DNA of 64,000 nucleotides from Paracoccus salipaludis. GTDB taxonomy: Bacteria > Pseudomonadota > Alphaproteobacteria > Rhodobacterales > Rhodobacteraceae. Each line of letters begins with the position of its first letter. Position 1 is the stretch's first letter. The stretch spans positions 97,545 to 161,544 of the forward strand of contig NZ_NSJZ01000007.1 of NCBI RefSeq assembly GCF_002287065.1, read 5' to 3'. Positions 19,424-33,650 of the stretch are shown here, one piece after another. A program made the position numbers and the translations under genes. A model generated the notes under the pieces. That model was given only the letters and a program-made list of their open reading frames with translations. It made no database searches and was not told where the DNA came from.

Positions 19424-19449
19424 GGGCGCCCCTCGCGGGCGCCCTTTTT
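19424..19449 (+). terminator. Rho-independent terminator after recA
   Basis: A perfect 7-bp stem GGGCGCC / GGCGCCC with a 7-base loop is followed by five Ts (19445-19449). It begins 37 bases after the recA stop and should end the recA transcript before the serine hydrolase gene. Confidence 0.85.
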
Positions 19450-19517
19450 CATTCCGGGGATGGCGCACCGCCGGACGGACGTGCAGGCTGCCGACGAGCC
19501 ATCATGGAGCCTGCCCG

Positions 19518-20735
19518 ATGAGACCTTCCGCTGCCATCCGCCTCGCGCTTGCCGCCCTTGCCCTCGCGGGGCCCGCGCTGGCCGAGACGCCCTATCGCCA
19601 TGCGGAGGAACCCATCGGGACGGTCGAGCAGATCTATGACGGCGACCTTCTGCCCGACGATGCGGTGGCGACCTTCCGCAACATCGACCGGCTGTTCCCG
19701 ACCCGCAGCATCGCCCCCTCGGCCACGCCGCGCGCCCTGGAACCCTCGGACCTGAAGCTGGGGCGGCTGGACCTGACGCTGGACGGCAAGACCTATGACC
19801 TCGACGACGTGATCGCGCTGGACAGCATCACCGGGCTGATCGTCCTGAAGGACGGCAAGGTGGTGACCGAGATCTACCAGCGCGGCAACGGCCCCGACAC
19901 GCGCTGGATGTCGATGTCGCTGGCCAAGTCCGTGACCTCGACGCTGATCGGCGCCGCGATCCGCGACGGCGCCATCGCGGGCGAAGAGGCGCTTGTCACC
20001 GACTATGTCCCCGCGCTGAAGGGCAGCGCCTATGACGGAGTGACGGTCGGCCAGATCCTGGCGATGACCTCGGGCGTGCAGTGGGACGAGACCTACACCG
20101 ACCCGGCCTCGGACCGCCGCGCGTTGCTGGCCGCGCAGATCGCGCAACAGCCGGGCGGGCTGATGAAGGTCATGGCGGCGCTGCCCCGCGCGGCCGAGCC
20201 GGGCACCGTGCACAACTATTCGACCGGCGAGACCCAGGTCGCGGGCGAGATCGTGACCGGCGCCACCGGCAAGACGCTGTCCGACTATCTGGCCGAGAAG
20301 ATCTGGCAGCCCTACGGCATGGAGGCCGAGGCCAAATGGTGGCTGGACAGCCCCGAGGGCCACGAGATCGGCGGCAGCGGGCTTTCGGCCACGCTGCGCG
20401 ACTTCGCCCGTTTCGGGCAGTTCTTCCTGGAAGGCGGCATGATCGACGGCAAGCCGGTCCTGCCCGACGGCTGGACCGATCGCGCGGGCCTGCCGATCAC
20501 GCTGAAGGACGGCAGCACGGCGGAATACGGGCTGATGTGGTGGCCCGCATGGACCGAGCAGTCGGTTGCGCACAAGGCCTATGCCGCGGTCGGCATCCAG
20601 GGCCAGAACATCTACATCGATCCGGCCGAGCGGGTGGTCATCGCCACCATCGCGGCCCAGCCCGAGCCCCTGGGCAAGGAGCCGGTCGATCCCATGGCCT
20701 TCTTCGACGCGCTGGTGAACGCGATCGGCAAGTAA
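19518..20735 (+). CDS. Exported serine hydrolase (class C beta-lactamase fold)
   Basis: The 405-residue protein begins with a clear signal peptide ([20 protein letters not shown], cleavage after LA near residue 22). It has the layout of serine hydrolases of the beta-lactamase/6-aminohexanoate-dimer hydrolase family. [17 protein letters not shown] carries the SxxK nucleophile (S-L-A-K), and HNYSTGETQ carries the YxT/YxN-like second motif. [22 protein letters not shown] and YGLMWW are also family-like. It probably acts in the periplasm or at the cell surface on an ester or amide. The start at ATG 19518 is set by the signal peptide; the frame runs on upstream through the recA terminator. Substrate cannot be told, and true beta-lactamase activity is unlikely from sequence alone. 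Confidence 0.85.
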   Translation: MRPSAAIRLALAALALAGPALAETPYRHAEEPIGTVEQIYDGDLLPDDAVATFRNIDRLFPTRSIAPSATPRALEPSDLKLGRLDLTLDGKTYDLDDVIALDSITGLIVLKDGKVVTEIYQRGNGPDTRWMSMSLAKSVTSTLIGAAIRDGAIAGEEALVTDYVPALKGSAYDGVTVGQILAMTSGVQWDETYTDPASDRRALLAAQIAQQPGGLMKVMAALPRAAEPGTVHNYSTGETQVAGEIVTGATGKTLSDYLAEKIWQPYGMEAEAKWWLDSPEGHEIGGSGLSATLRDFARFGQFFLEGGMIDGKPVLPDGWTDRAGLPITLKDGSTAEYGLMWWPAWTEQSVAHKAYAAVGIQGQNIYIDPAERVVIATIAAQPEPLGKEPVDPMAFFDALVNAIGK

Positions 20736-20812
20736 GTCCCGGCGCGCGTTCTGGACAGGAAGGGGCGGCGGTCTTACATGTGACCGCTGCCAATCCCCGC
20801 AGGAATCCGCCC

Positions 20813-23473
<2,661 letters not shown>

Positions 23474-23479
23474 GTTTCG

Positions 23480-23512
23480 GGCAGGGCGCGGGCTTGTGAT
23501 CCGCGCCCTGCC
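23480..23512 (+). terminator. Strong hairpin after alaS
   Basis: A perfect 12-bp GC-rich stem (GGCAGGGCGCGG / CCGCGCCCTGCC) with a 9-base loop starts 6 bases after the alaS stop. There is no T run, so it may act as a processing or protection structure, or as a weak terminator. Confidence 0.6.
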
Positions 23513-23587
23513 ACCTGTCCCCCGAAAGCGGCTGAAAACCTGCAAGGGCGCTGCTAGGATGGGGAAAAAGAACGCATGGGGGCAGGA

Positions 23588-24382
23588 ATGTGTCGCTGGG
23601 CGGCCTATCTGGGCAGGCCGATCTTTCTTGAGGACATCGTCAGCCGGCCGGGACATTCGCTGATCCGGCAAAGCCACGGCGCCGTCCGCTGCCAGACCCC
23701 CGTGAACGCCGACGGCTTCGGCCTTGCCTGGTATGGCGAGCGGGACGAGCCCGGCCTTTACCGCGATGTCATGCCCGCCTGGTCCGACCCGAACCTGCGC
23801 AGCCTGACGGCGACGGTGAAGTCGCCCCTGTTCATGGCCCATGTGCGCGCCTCGACCGGCACGGCCACCAGCCGCAACAACTGCCATCCCTTTGCGGTGG
23901 GCCGCTGGTCCTTCATGCACAACGGCCAGTTCGGCGGCTATGACGGCTGGCGCCGCGCGGCCGAACTGCTGATCCCCGACGAGCTTTACCCCCACCGCAA
24001 GGGCGCGACCGACAGCGAGGCGCTGTTCCTCTGCGCCTTGGGCGAGGGGCTTCAGGACGATCCCTGCGGCGCCCTGGCCCGCGCCACGGCGCGCTTCGAG
24101 GCGCTGGCGCGGCTGCGTGGCACCGCGCCCCATGTCCGCTTGACCTGCGCCTTCTCGGACGGACGGCGGCTTTATGCGGCACGCTACGCCACGGACGACC
24201 ACGCGCCCACGCTGTTCCACCGCTGGTCCGACAGCCGGATGGGCCGGGCCGTCGTCTCCGAGCCGCTGGAAACGGACGAGGCCGACTGGCTGGAAGTCCC
24301 GCCCGGTTCCTTCTGCGTCTTCGAGGGCGAGACCGTCACGATCACGCCCTTCGTGGTCCAGCGGTTGCGCGAGGCCGCCTAG
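23588..24382 (+). CDS. Class II glutamine amidotransferase (YafJ/EgtC-like)
   Basis: This 264-residue protein is an Ntn-type glutamine amidotransferase. The start was set to ATG 23588 because the next residue is Cys (MCRWAAYLG), which must be N-terminal after Met removal to act as nucleophile; an ATG 12 bases earlier would bury it. Other glutaminase features are [42 protein letters not shown] and [11 protein letters not shown]. No synthetase domain is attached, so it either works with a separate partner or as a free gamma-glutamyl hydrolase like EgtC in ergothioneine biosynthesis. The reaction partner is not visible nearby. It is convergent with aroC and overlaps its end by 4 bases. Confidence 0.85.
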   Translation: MCRWAAYLGRPIFLEDIVSRPGHSLIRQSHGAVRCQTPVNADGFGLAWYGERDEPGLYRDVMPAWSDPNLRSLTATVKSPLFMAHVRASTGTATSRNNCHPFAVGRWSFMHNGQFGGYDGWRRAAELLIPDELYPHRKGATDSEALFLCALGEGLQDDPCGALARATARFEALARLRGTAPHVRLTCAFSDGRRLYAARYATDDHAPTLFHRWSDSRMGRAVVSEPLETDEADWLEVPPGSFCVFEGETVTITPFVVQRLREAA

Positions 24383-25479
24383 CCGATCTCGCCGCGCCGC
24401 CCGCCCGTCTGGGCGCGGTCCAGCAGCAGGTGGTCGAGGACCACGCAGGCCGCCATCGCCTCGGCCACCGGCACCGCGCGGATGCCGACGCAGGGATCGT
24501 GGCGGCCCTTGGTCACCAGGTCGATCTCTTCGCCCGCGCGGTTGATGGTCCGGCGCGGCGTCAGGATCGAGCTGGTGGGCTTGACCGCGAAGCGCAGCAC
24601 GATGTCCTGCCCGGTCGAGATGCCGCCGAGGATGCCGCCCGCATGGTTCGACAGGAACTCGGGCCCGTTCGGACCCATGCGGATCTCGTCGGCATTCTCG
24701 GTGCCGCGCAGGCGGGCGGCGGCCATGCCCTCGCCGATCTCCACGGCCTTGACCGCGTTGATCGACATCATCGCCGCCGCAAGGTCGGTGTCGAGCTTGC
24801 CGTAGACCGGCGCCCCGAGGCCCGGAGGGCAGCCCCGGATCAGCACCTCGACCACCGCGCCGACGCTGTCCTGCTCCTTGCGGATGCGGGACAGGTAGTC
24901 GGTCCAGGCGGGGACCGCCGCTGCGTCGGGAAGGAAGAAGTCGTTGCGGGTGATTTCCTCGGGGTCGAAGCGCGAGCGGTCTATTTCCAGCTCGCCCATC
25001 TGCACCATGTACCCCGTGATCGTCACCTGTGGCGCCAGTTCCCCCAGGGCCGCGCGGGCGACGCCCCCAGCGGCGACGCGGGCGGCGGTTTCGCGGGCGC
25101 TGGATCGGCCGCCGCCGCGATAGTCGCGGTGGCCGTATTTCAGGTGATAGGTGATGTCGGCATGGCCGGGGCGGAAGGCCTGGGCGATCTCGCCATAGTC
25201 GCGCGAGCGCTGGTCGGTGTTCTCGATCATCAGCTGGACGGGGGTGCCGGTCGTCCGACCCTCGAAAACGCCGGACAGGATGCGGACGGAATCAGGCTCT
25301 TGGCGCTGCGTGGTCATCTTCGACTGGCCGGGGCGGCGGCGGTCGAGGAAGGGCTGGATCGCGGCCTCGTCCAGCGGCACGCCGGGGGGGCAGCCGTCCA
25401 CGGTGGCGCCGAGCGCGGGGCCGTGGCTTTCGCCCCAGGTGGTGACGGTGAAGATGCGGCCGAAGCTGTTGACGCTCAT
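24379..25479 (-). CDS. aroC: Chorismate synthase
   Basis: The 366-residue enzyme converts EPSP to chorismate, the last step of the shikimate pathway, using reduced FMN. All three signature regions are visible: [18 protein letters not shown] near residue 17, the stretch [19 protein letters not shown] near residue 123, and the C-terminal [30 protein letters not shown] near residue 47 binds substrate and flavin. The start [15 protein letters not shown] is typical. The stop overlaps the convergent glutamine amidotransferase by 4 bases. Upstream of its start (rightwards) lies the gene-poor left part of the accessory island, so its promoter should be in the first 100-200 bases beyond 25479. Confidence 0.97.
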   Translation of the reverse strand: MSVNSFGRIFTVTTWGESHGPALGATVDGCPPGVPLDEAAIQPFLDRRRPGQSKMTTQRQEPDSVRILSGVFEGRTTGTPVQLMIENTDQRSRDYGEIAQAFRPGHADITYHLKYGHRDYRGGGRSSARETAARVAAGGVARAALGELAPQVTITGYMVQMGELEIDRSRFDPEEITRNDFFLPDAAAVPAWTDYLSRIRKEQDSVGAVVEVLIRGCPPGLGAPVYGKLDTDLAAAMMSINAVKAVEIGEGMAAARLRGTENADEIRMGPNGPEFLSNHAGGILGGISTGQDIVLRFAVKPTSSILTPRRTINRAGEEIDLVTKGRHDPCVGIRAVPVAEAMAACVVLDHLLLDRAQTGGRRGEIG

Positions 25480-26384
25480 GCGGAAAACCCCTTTGCGACG
25501 GCATAGGCGAGGGGGACGCGGGGCGCAACGGTGTAGGTTTCAGCGCTGACCGGCACGGACCTGTCCGCGCCGCTGTGTGCATCGTCGTCAGCGCAGAGGG
25601 CCGATCCGCCCTTGCGTGGTGATCCATCCTTCATAGTCAGGAGCACCACCAGATGCTCGGCATCCTGTGAAACAACAGTGTCATGCCGGAGGAGCGCCGC
25701 ATCGCCCGCTGCGACAGCCTCCGCGCGACGCTCCTGCCGCAGCCGGCATTGCCGCCTCGGCTTGGGCGCTTCCTGCACAGGATCGCGGCCGCAGCCTTGT
25801 GGTGTTCCTGTCGCGCTTGGGCAACATGCGGGTGCGGGCAGGCGCCCTGTTCCGCCGGTTCGGCGCGGAGAGCTGCGCCCGCGCGATCCCTGGCCTGCGG
25901 ACTACGAGGAGATGATAGCTGGGGCCACGCAGATGCGCGAGCAGGACGGCGCGCTGTCGCTGGCGCCTCGGAATCTGACCGGCACCGGTGCCGTGTTCCA
26001 CGGCTTGCCGATCCGGGGCATGGACCTGCCCGCCGTGACCCCCAGCTTCCTGCGGCGACGACCTGGCAGGCAGGACCGTGGTCCCCTGCGTCACGCGCGG
26101 CTATGGAGCAGGCGATGCGCTTCAGACGGCGCGCCCTCCGGCCCCGAACGCCCGGTTCCTCGCCCCCCTCGTCCTGCGCTGCGGCCATGAACGCGACACC
26201 CTGCGCAACTTGGACAAATGCCCGGCTAAGGCCCGGTTCCCCTTCGTCATGCCGACTAACAGCAAGGCGCCGCCGGTTGACCTTGCCCCGGCACTTTGGC
26301 GTTCCGTGGTCAGGCAGCCCCGCGCCTCGGGGCAGTCAGCCTTGCCAGCCTGCCGGCTTTTCCCAAGCCGGGGCCGCTATCCCC
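25480..26384. other. Gene-poor left part of accessory island
   Basis: These 905 bases separate aroC from the recombinase. Several overlapping frames of 100-250 codons are open on both strands, but none has a convincing start with ribosome site, a recognisable domain, or the codon pattern of the neighbours. One plus-strand frame (about 25915-26188) reads like protein for a while (QDGALSLAPRNLTGTGAVFH) but resembles nothing I know. The region is GC-rich like the chromosome, unlike the reverse transcriptase gene. I think it is decayed coding DNA plus the aroC promoter, left by earlier insertions. No inverted repeats of a complete insertion sequence were found. Confidence 0.5.
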
Positions 26385-26984
26385 TCAGGTCGTTCCGATG
26401 GGGACAGGCGCGGCGGCCTGACGGTGAAGCGTCCGGTAGACCGTCGGTCGTGAAATCGAAAACAGTTCGGCGAGATCGCTGATCGAGTAATCGCCTGTGT
26501 CGTACATGCGCCGCAGTTCCTTCTGCTGGCGCTCGGACAGCTTGGGCTTCTTGCCCCGCAGCTTGCCCTTGGCGCGGGCCACGGCCATGCCCTCGCGGGT
26601 ACGCATCCGGATGAGATCGGCCTCGAACTCGGCAAAGGTGGCAAGAATGTTGAAGAACAGCTTGCCCATCGGGTCGTTCGGGTCGTGAACGGCCGCGCCA
26701 AGCTGCAGCCGAACCCCTCGCGCGGATAGGCTGTCGGCAATCTCGCGCGCGTCGGGAACCGAGCGCGCCAGCCGGTCGAGCTTGGGCACCACCAGCGTGT
26801 CGCCCGGACGCAGGGCTGCCAAGGCCTGATCGAGACCGGGGCGGGCGCGGTTCGTGCCGGTGAAGCCGTGGTCGGTGTAGATGCGATCCGGCGCGACCCC
26901 CAGCCCCGAGAGGATGTCCTTCTGGGCGGCGAGGTCCTGTTTGTCGGTCGAGCAGCGGGCGTAGCCGATCAGCGTATGGGTCAT
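26385..26984 (-). CDS. Serine recombinase (resolvase/invertase family)
   Basis: The 199-residue protein is a small serine recombinase of the Tn3 resolvase/DNA invertase type. The catalytic serine is S12 in GYARCSTDKQDLAAQ. The partner arginines lie in VPKLDRLARSV (near residue 70). FFNILATFAEFEADLIRMRT (residues 129-148) is the dimer-forming E helix region. A Hin-like helix-turn-helix ends the protein (SISDLAELFSISRPTVYRTL, about residues 166-185). Length and domain order are complete, so it may be active. It reads away from the reverse transcriptase gene. Such enzymes resolve transposon cointegrates or invert segments; no transposase is left nearby, so it is likely a remnant of, or passenger on, a mobile element. 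Confidence 0.93.
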   Translation of the reverse strand: MTHTLIGYARCSTDKQDLAAQKDILSGLGVAPDRIYTDHGFTGTNRARPGLDQALAALRPGDTLVVPKLDRLARSVPDAREIADSLSARGVRLQLGAAVHDPNDPMGKLFFNILATFAEFEADLIRMRTREGMAVARAKGKLRGKKPKLSERQQKELRRMYDTGDYSISDLAELFSISRPTVYRTLHRQAAAPVPIGTT

Positions 26985-27538
26985 GGGTCCAGCATGTAAC
27001 GCTCAAGCCCCCCTCGATGCAAAACATCCAGGTGGGACTCGGGCCGGGCAGGCATTGCGAGCCTGTCCGCATGCTCCTTTGAAGGACGACCACCGCCCCC
27101 ATAGGGGCCGCGGCGAAGCGCATCCGGGTGACGATCGCGCCGGGGGAGGACGTGGTCCGCTTCTTCCGCGGCATGGGCGAGGGCCCCGCATGAACGCGGT
27201 GCGAGCGGCACCTTCATGCGCGCGGCTGGCGGGTCTTCTGCGCGGGGCGAGACGATGGACTACCTGTCGAGCCGCGAGGAGGAGGGGCTGGACGGCCACA
27301 AGCCGGGCTGGGGCGAGGCGCAGGCGGCCTACGACGACCTCGGCCCCGACGCCGCCCGGCTGATGAGCGACGAGCAGGGGGGGGGCCTCTGGGCGAGGAG
27401 AAGCGCGCAGGCCGCGCGGATACGATGGCGTGGTTAAGGGCGCGCCCTTAAACTGGAGGAGCAAGGCTGCCGTTTTCTGAAAGAAATCTTCATTATCCAT
27501 TCGTGGCATGGTAGCGATCTTCCCAAGCGTCGTGGAGG
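26985..27538. other. Decayed GC-rich stretch between recombinase and reverse transcriptase
   Basis: There is no convincing gene in these 554 bases. Two short plus-strand pieces look protein-like: about 27112-27192 (IRVTIAPGEDVVRFFRGMGE, ending in TGA) and 27255-27437 (MDYLSSREEEGLDGHKPGWG onwards). Neither has a recognisable domain, and the second runs through a run of nine Gs at 27377-27385 that could mark a frameshift. I read them as remnants of a plasmid or phage gene. The GC-rich character stops at the palindrome at 27434, after which the AT-rich reverse transcriptase region begins. Any recombinase crossover site would be expected within the first 150 bases, but I could not identify one. 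Confidence 0.45.
27434..27451. repeat. 18-bp perfect palindrome at island composition boundary
   Basis: TTAAGGGCGCGCCCTTAA is a perfect palindrome without a loop. It marks the change from GC-rich DNA to the AT-rich reverse transcriptase segment and lies 94 bases before that gene's start codon. It could be a protein-binding site, a recombination site or a transcription terminator for the remnant on its left. Confidence 0.6.
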
Positions 27539-27544
27539 ATGGAT

Positions 27545-29215
27545 ATGGTTGAGTTTGGAAAGCCTTTTGGTCTGGACAAAGGGGTGATTAATAGTCTGAA
27601 TTGGGACTTAGCTGCTCAAAAAATAATGAACGAAATCAAGTCGGATTTTATCTACGCTCCTCATATAAACGTAATTTACCGATGGAACTCGAGGGGCCTG
27701 GCGGAAATAGTTAAGGGCGAACTGCAGGGCGGAACATTTCTTCCAGGGCAGCCACTTACACTCGAGGTGCCAAAATCTGCTAGGATGAGGATAGCGACGA
27801 GGCCAGCAAGGAGCGGTCCGAACTATACTCGACCGGGGAGCATATTATTTCCTAAGGACAGAATCTTCTATCAGATATTGGCAGATGGCGCGATAGATGT
27901 GATATCTGCGAGAACGGATAAGTCTAGAAGCTTTAGTCATCATATTGATGAAGACAACCCAGAGAAAATGTTTCGCTCTACGAGGGCATGTTGGGCTGAT
28001 TTTCAAAAGGCTCTCAAGGAGTATGCAGAAGACGATAGTGTTAACTACGTAATTAAGCTCGACATCGCTAATTTCTTCTCATCGATAAACCAGCACACTC
28101 TCGTTAATATGCTTTCTGATGCTGGGTATCCTAAGACATTTGTAGACCGGTTGGAGAATGTCCTACTGACTTTTACGACCAATAGATCGTCACGCGGGAT
28201 TGTGCAGGGGATGTTCCCAAGTGACATGCTTGGCAATTATTACCTTTCTCCATTTGACAGATTCCTGAATGACGAAGGGGTGCAGTCCGCAAGATACGTT
28301 GATGATGTCTATATTTTTGTTGATTCCACCGCTTCAGCGGACGCGTTGATCCGAGCTGTCGCTCCCGAGCTTCGCAGCTATGACCTAGCTCTTAATGAAG
28401 CCAAGTGCTGCATATTCCCTAAGGCACAGTTGGTCGTTGAGGAGCCAGACCTTGAGCAGCTCTTTCAGGATGCTATCGACGAAGTTCGTGCGCAACTGGA
28501 AGATAATGATTTTGAGACTGACTATGGCTTTCAGTCCGGATGGGACGATGATGAAAATGACGGAGAAGACAGGGAAGATGAAGGGGGAGATGCTAGCGAA
28601 AATATCGTGAATCTTGAACTCGAGGCAACGAAAGGTCTATTTGATTCCCTCGATGATTTTCCTGGGCACGAAGAGAATATTGAAAGATTCTGCCTTCCTC
28701 TGTTTGCCAAGGTAGAGTCTGATCATGCAGTGGATCACGTTATTCGTCATTTCGATGATCGCCCATCTATGGCCCAGATATACTGCGCTTACCTGGCTCG
28801 CTTTATAAATCGTGATGATGTGAAGGCAGCATTGGCTGTAAAGGTAAGTGATGATCGTTTGCAGGATTGGCAACGAATGTGGGTTCTGGCAGCGTTAGCG
28901 CGGGCATCCGCGGTTTCGGATGTCGCAGAGCAGGCTGCTTATCAGAGCTTTCGAGATGCAACGCGCCACGATGCATTAAGAGCAGCTGCCGCAATTTATC
29001 TTGGTAGGTTTGGGGACGCTGCCAGACGTCGGAGCTTGGCCGGCGAATATACCCGTGTAAGTGAATATGTCCAGTCAGCTATTTACTTTATTTCACAGTT
29101 GGCATGGAGTGGCCCGGATAAGACCAATGCGCACGCCAACTGGGGTAGGAGAGGTGAGCTCAATCAGCTTATAACTGATGCATTCGCCGCCAATAGGGCA
29201 AGCAAAAAAAAGTAG
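27545..29215 (+). CDS. Reverse transcriptase of the Abi/DRT/UG (defence) type
   Basis: The 556-residue protein has a complete reverse transcriptase core. An N-terminal region (to about residue 95) leads into SILFPKDRIFYQILADG. Motif A is YVIKLDIANFFSSI with Asp173. Motif B is RGIVQGMFPSDMLGNYYL (217-234). Motif C is ARYVDDVYIFV with YVDD at 251-254. LALNEAKCCIF follows as motif D. A very acidic stretch (about 334-351) then leads to about 190 residues of helical, Ala/Leu-rich sequence like the alpha-repeat tails of abortive-infection RTs such as AbiK. There is no maturase, integrase or endonuclease domain. ATG 27545 has GGAGG six bases upstream; ATG 27539 directly abuts it. The gene is AT-rich with codons (ATA, AGA, CTA) rare in its neighbours, and ends one base before the carB stop. 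RT identity is sure, subgroup and defence role are inferred. Confidence 0.9.
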   Translation: MVEFGKPFGLDKGVINSLNWDLAAQKIMNEIKSDFIYAPHINVIYRWNSRGLAEIVKGELQGGTFLPGQPLTLEVPKSARMRIATRPARSGPNYTRPGSILFPKDRIFYQILADGAIDVISARTDKSRSFSHHIDEDNPEKMFRSTRACWADFQKALKEYAEDDSVNYVIKLDIANFFSSINQHTLVNMLSDAGYPKTFVDRLENVLLTFTTNRSSRGIVQGMFPSDMLGNYYLSPFDRFLNDEGVQSARYVDDVYIFVDSTASADALIRAVAPELRSYDLALNEAKCCIFPKAQLVVEEPDLEQLFQDAIDEVRAQLEDNDFETDYGFQSGWDDDENDGEDREDEGGDASENIVNLELEATKGLFDSLDDFPGHEENIERFCLPLFAKVESDHAVDHVIRHFDDRPSMAQIYCAYLARFINRDDVKAALAVKVSDDRLQDWQRMWVLAALARASAVSDVAEQAAYQSFRDATRHDALRAAAAIYLGRFGDAARRRSLAGEYTRVSEYVQSAIYFISQLAWSGPDKTNAHANWGRRGELNQLITDAFAANRASKKK

Positions 29216-29216
29216 A

Positions 29217-32555
<3,339 letters not shown>

Positions 32556-32979
32556 GGCGGTCCCCTCGGTGATTGTCGGCGTGCAAATCGTCGGGGGTTA
32601 TAGACAGCGGCAGCGGTTCCGCAAGGGCGGGCTGCACTGCAGGAGGCGGGACGGAGGGCGAAATGCCTGACGGTTCCGCGAGGAGCCGAGGCCGGGGCGG
32701 AGAAGGCCGGCCCTGCGCCTTCGGGCGGGGGCAGGCCGTCGCGGGGTGCAGGCGGGCAGGGCGTCACCCGTCGCCCCACAGGATGACGCAGGTGCCTTCC
32801 GCCGCGGCGCCGCCCGGCCGGTCATGCGCCCAAGGGGGGCCGGGGGGCGGGCGTCAGTGGCCTGCCCCTGACGTCCTTCCGTTCCTCACGGTGCCACAGG
32901 GGATCCGTCCTGCCGCGCCGCCGTCCTGTGGTGCCTTGGGGGCAAGGACCTCGCGCCTGTCCTGCACTTGCGCCGTTCC
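32556..32979. other. Intergenic region between carB and flgD
   Basis: I see no gene in these 424 GC-rich bases. The open frames here are low-complexity Pro/Arg/Ala translations. The carB promoter should be in the first 100 bases (minus strand reading). The remainder is probably 3' sequence of flgD; no clear terminator with a T run was found. Confidence 0.5.
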
Positions 32980-33642
32980 TCAGGCCTCGCGCAGGGCCGT
33001 GACCTCGCTTTCCAGCGCGCTCGCGCCGCCTGGAAGGGACAGGCGGACGCCGTCCGCCGTCACCTCGGCGCCCGTGACGCGGGCAAAGGCGCCGACGGCC
33101 TGGGTGCTCAGGACCTCCTCGCCGCGATAGCTCACCAGCTTGAAGCTGTAGAGCCCGTCGGCCAGCGGGCCACCGGCGGTCCGTCCCGCCCAGTCCACCT
33201 CGCCCGTGCCGAGCCCGATGTCCTCGCGCAGCGCCTCGCGGCCCTGCGCGTCCATCACGACCAGCTCGACCCGGTCCGCGCCGGTCGCGGGGCGGATGTC
33301 CAGGGTCAACGGCTCGCCCTTGAAGCTGACCGGGGCGGTGGTCCGCACCTCCTTTCCGATCCAGCCGGCCAGCGCGCCCAGGCCCCCAATCTGCCCGATC
33401 GCCACCTGCTCGAGCAGCTGGTTGGTCCTGACCTGCTGCTCGACCCCCGAGAAGGTCGCAAGCTGGACGGCGAAGTCGGACCCTTCCATCGGGTTCAGCG
33501 GGTCCTGGTTCCTGATCTGCGCCGTCAGCATCTTCAGAAAGGTTTCGAAGTCGCCGCCGGCCATGGTGGAGCCGGTGCTTCCCCCCGTCGACAGGGCGGA
33601 TGGGGCGACGGAGGCGGAGGCAGGGGCGGTGATGCTGCTCAT
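32980..33642 (-). CDS. flgD: Flagellar hook assembly protein FlgD
   Basis: The 220-residue protein is the hook cap scaffold. The conserved N-terminal block DFETFLKMLTAQIRNQDPLNPMEGSDF is diagnostic in pieces: FLKMLTAQIRNQDPLNPMEG directs export and binding to the rod/hook. QLATFSGVEQQVRTNQLLE follows. The C-terminal half (from about residue 90) is the FlgD tudor/Fn3-like region, with LADGLYSFKLVSYRGEE. It is exported through the flagellar type III system and lost when the hook is complete. The gene follows fliK on the same strand by 8 bases, so hook-length control and hook capping are co-expressed. The ATG at 33642 is preceded by GTAGGAGCCCCC. Confidence 0.95.
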   Translation of the reverse strand: MSSITAPASASVAPSALSTGGSTGSTMAGGDFETFLKMLTAQIRNQDPLNPMEGSDFAVQLATFSGVEQQVRTNQLLEQVAIGQIGGLGALAGWIGKEVRTTAPVSFKGEPLTLDIRPATGADRVELVVMDAQGREALREDIGLGTGEVDWAGRTAGGPLADGLYSFKLVSYRGEEVLSTQAVGAFARVTGAEVTADGVRLSLPGGASALESEVTALREA

Positions 33643-33650
33643 GGGGGCTC

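Noticed and set aside
27216..27437. Small ORF MDYLSSREEEGL... as a real gene
   Set aside because: No ribosome site or known family, and it crosses a run of nine Gs; kept as a remnant only.
28541..28600. Acidic run of the RT as a frameshift artefact
   Set aside because: The frame continues with good protein-like sequence and consistent codon use to the stop at 29215.
27452..29215. Group II intron or retron as source of the reverse transcriptase
   Set aside because: No maturase or endonuclease domain, no intron RNA ends, and no msr/msd-like inverted repeats next to the gene.
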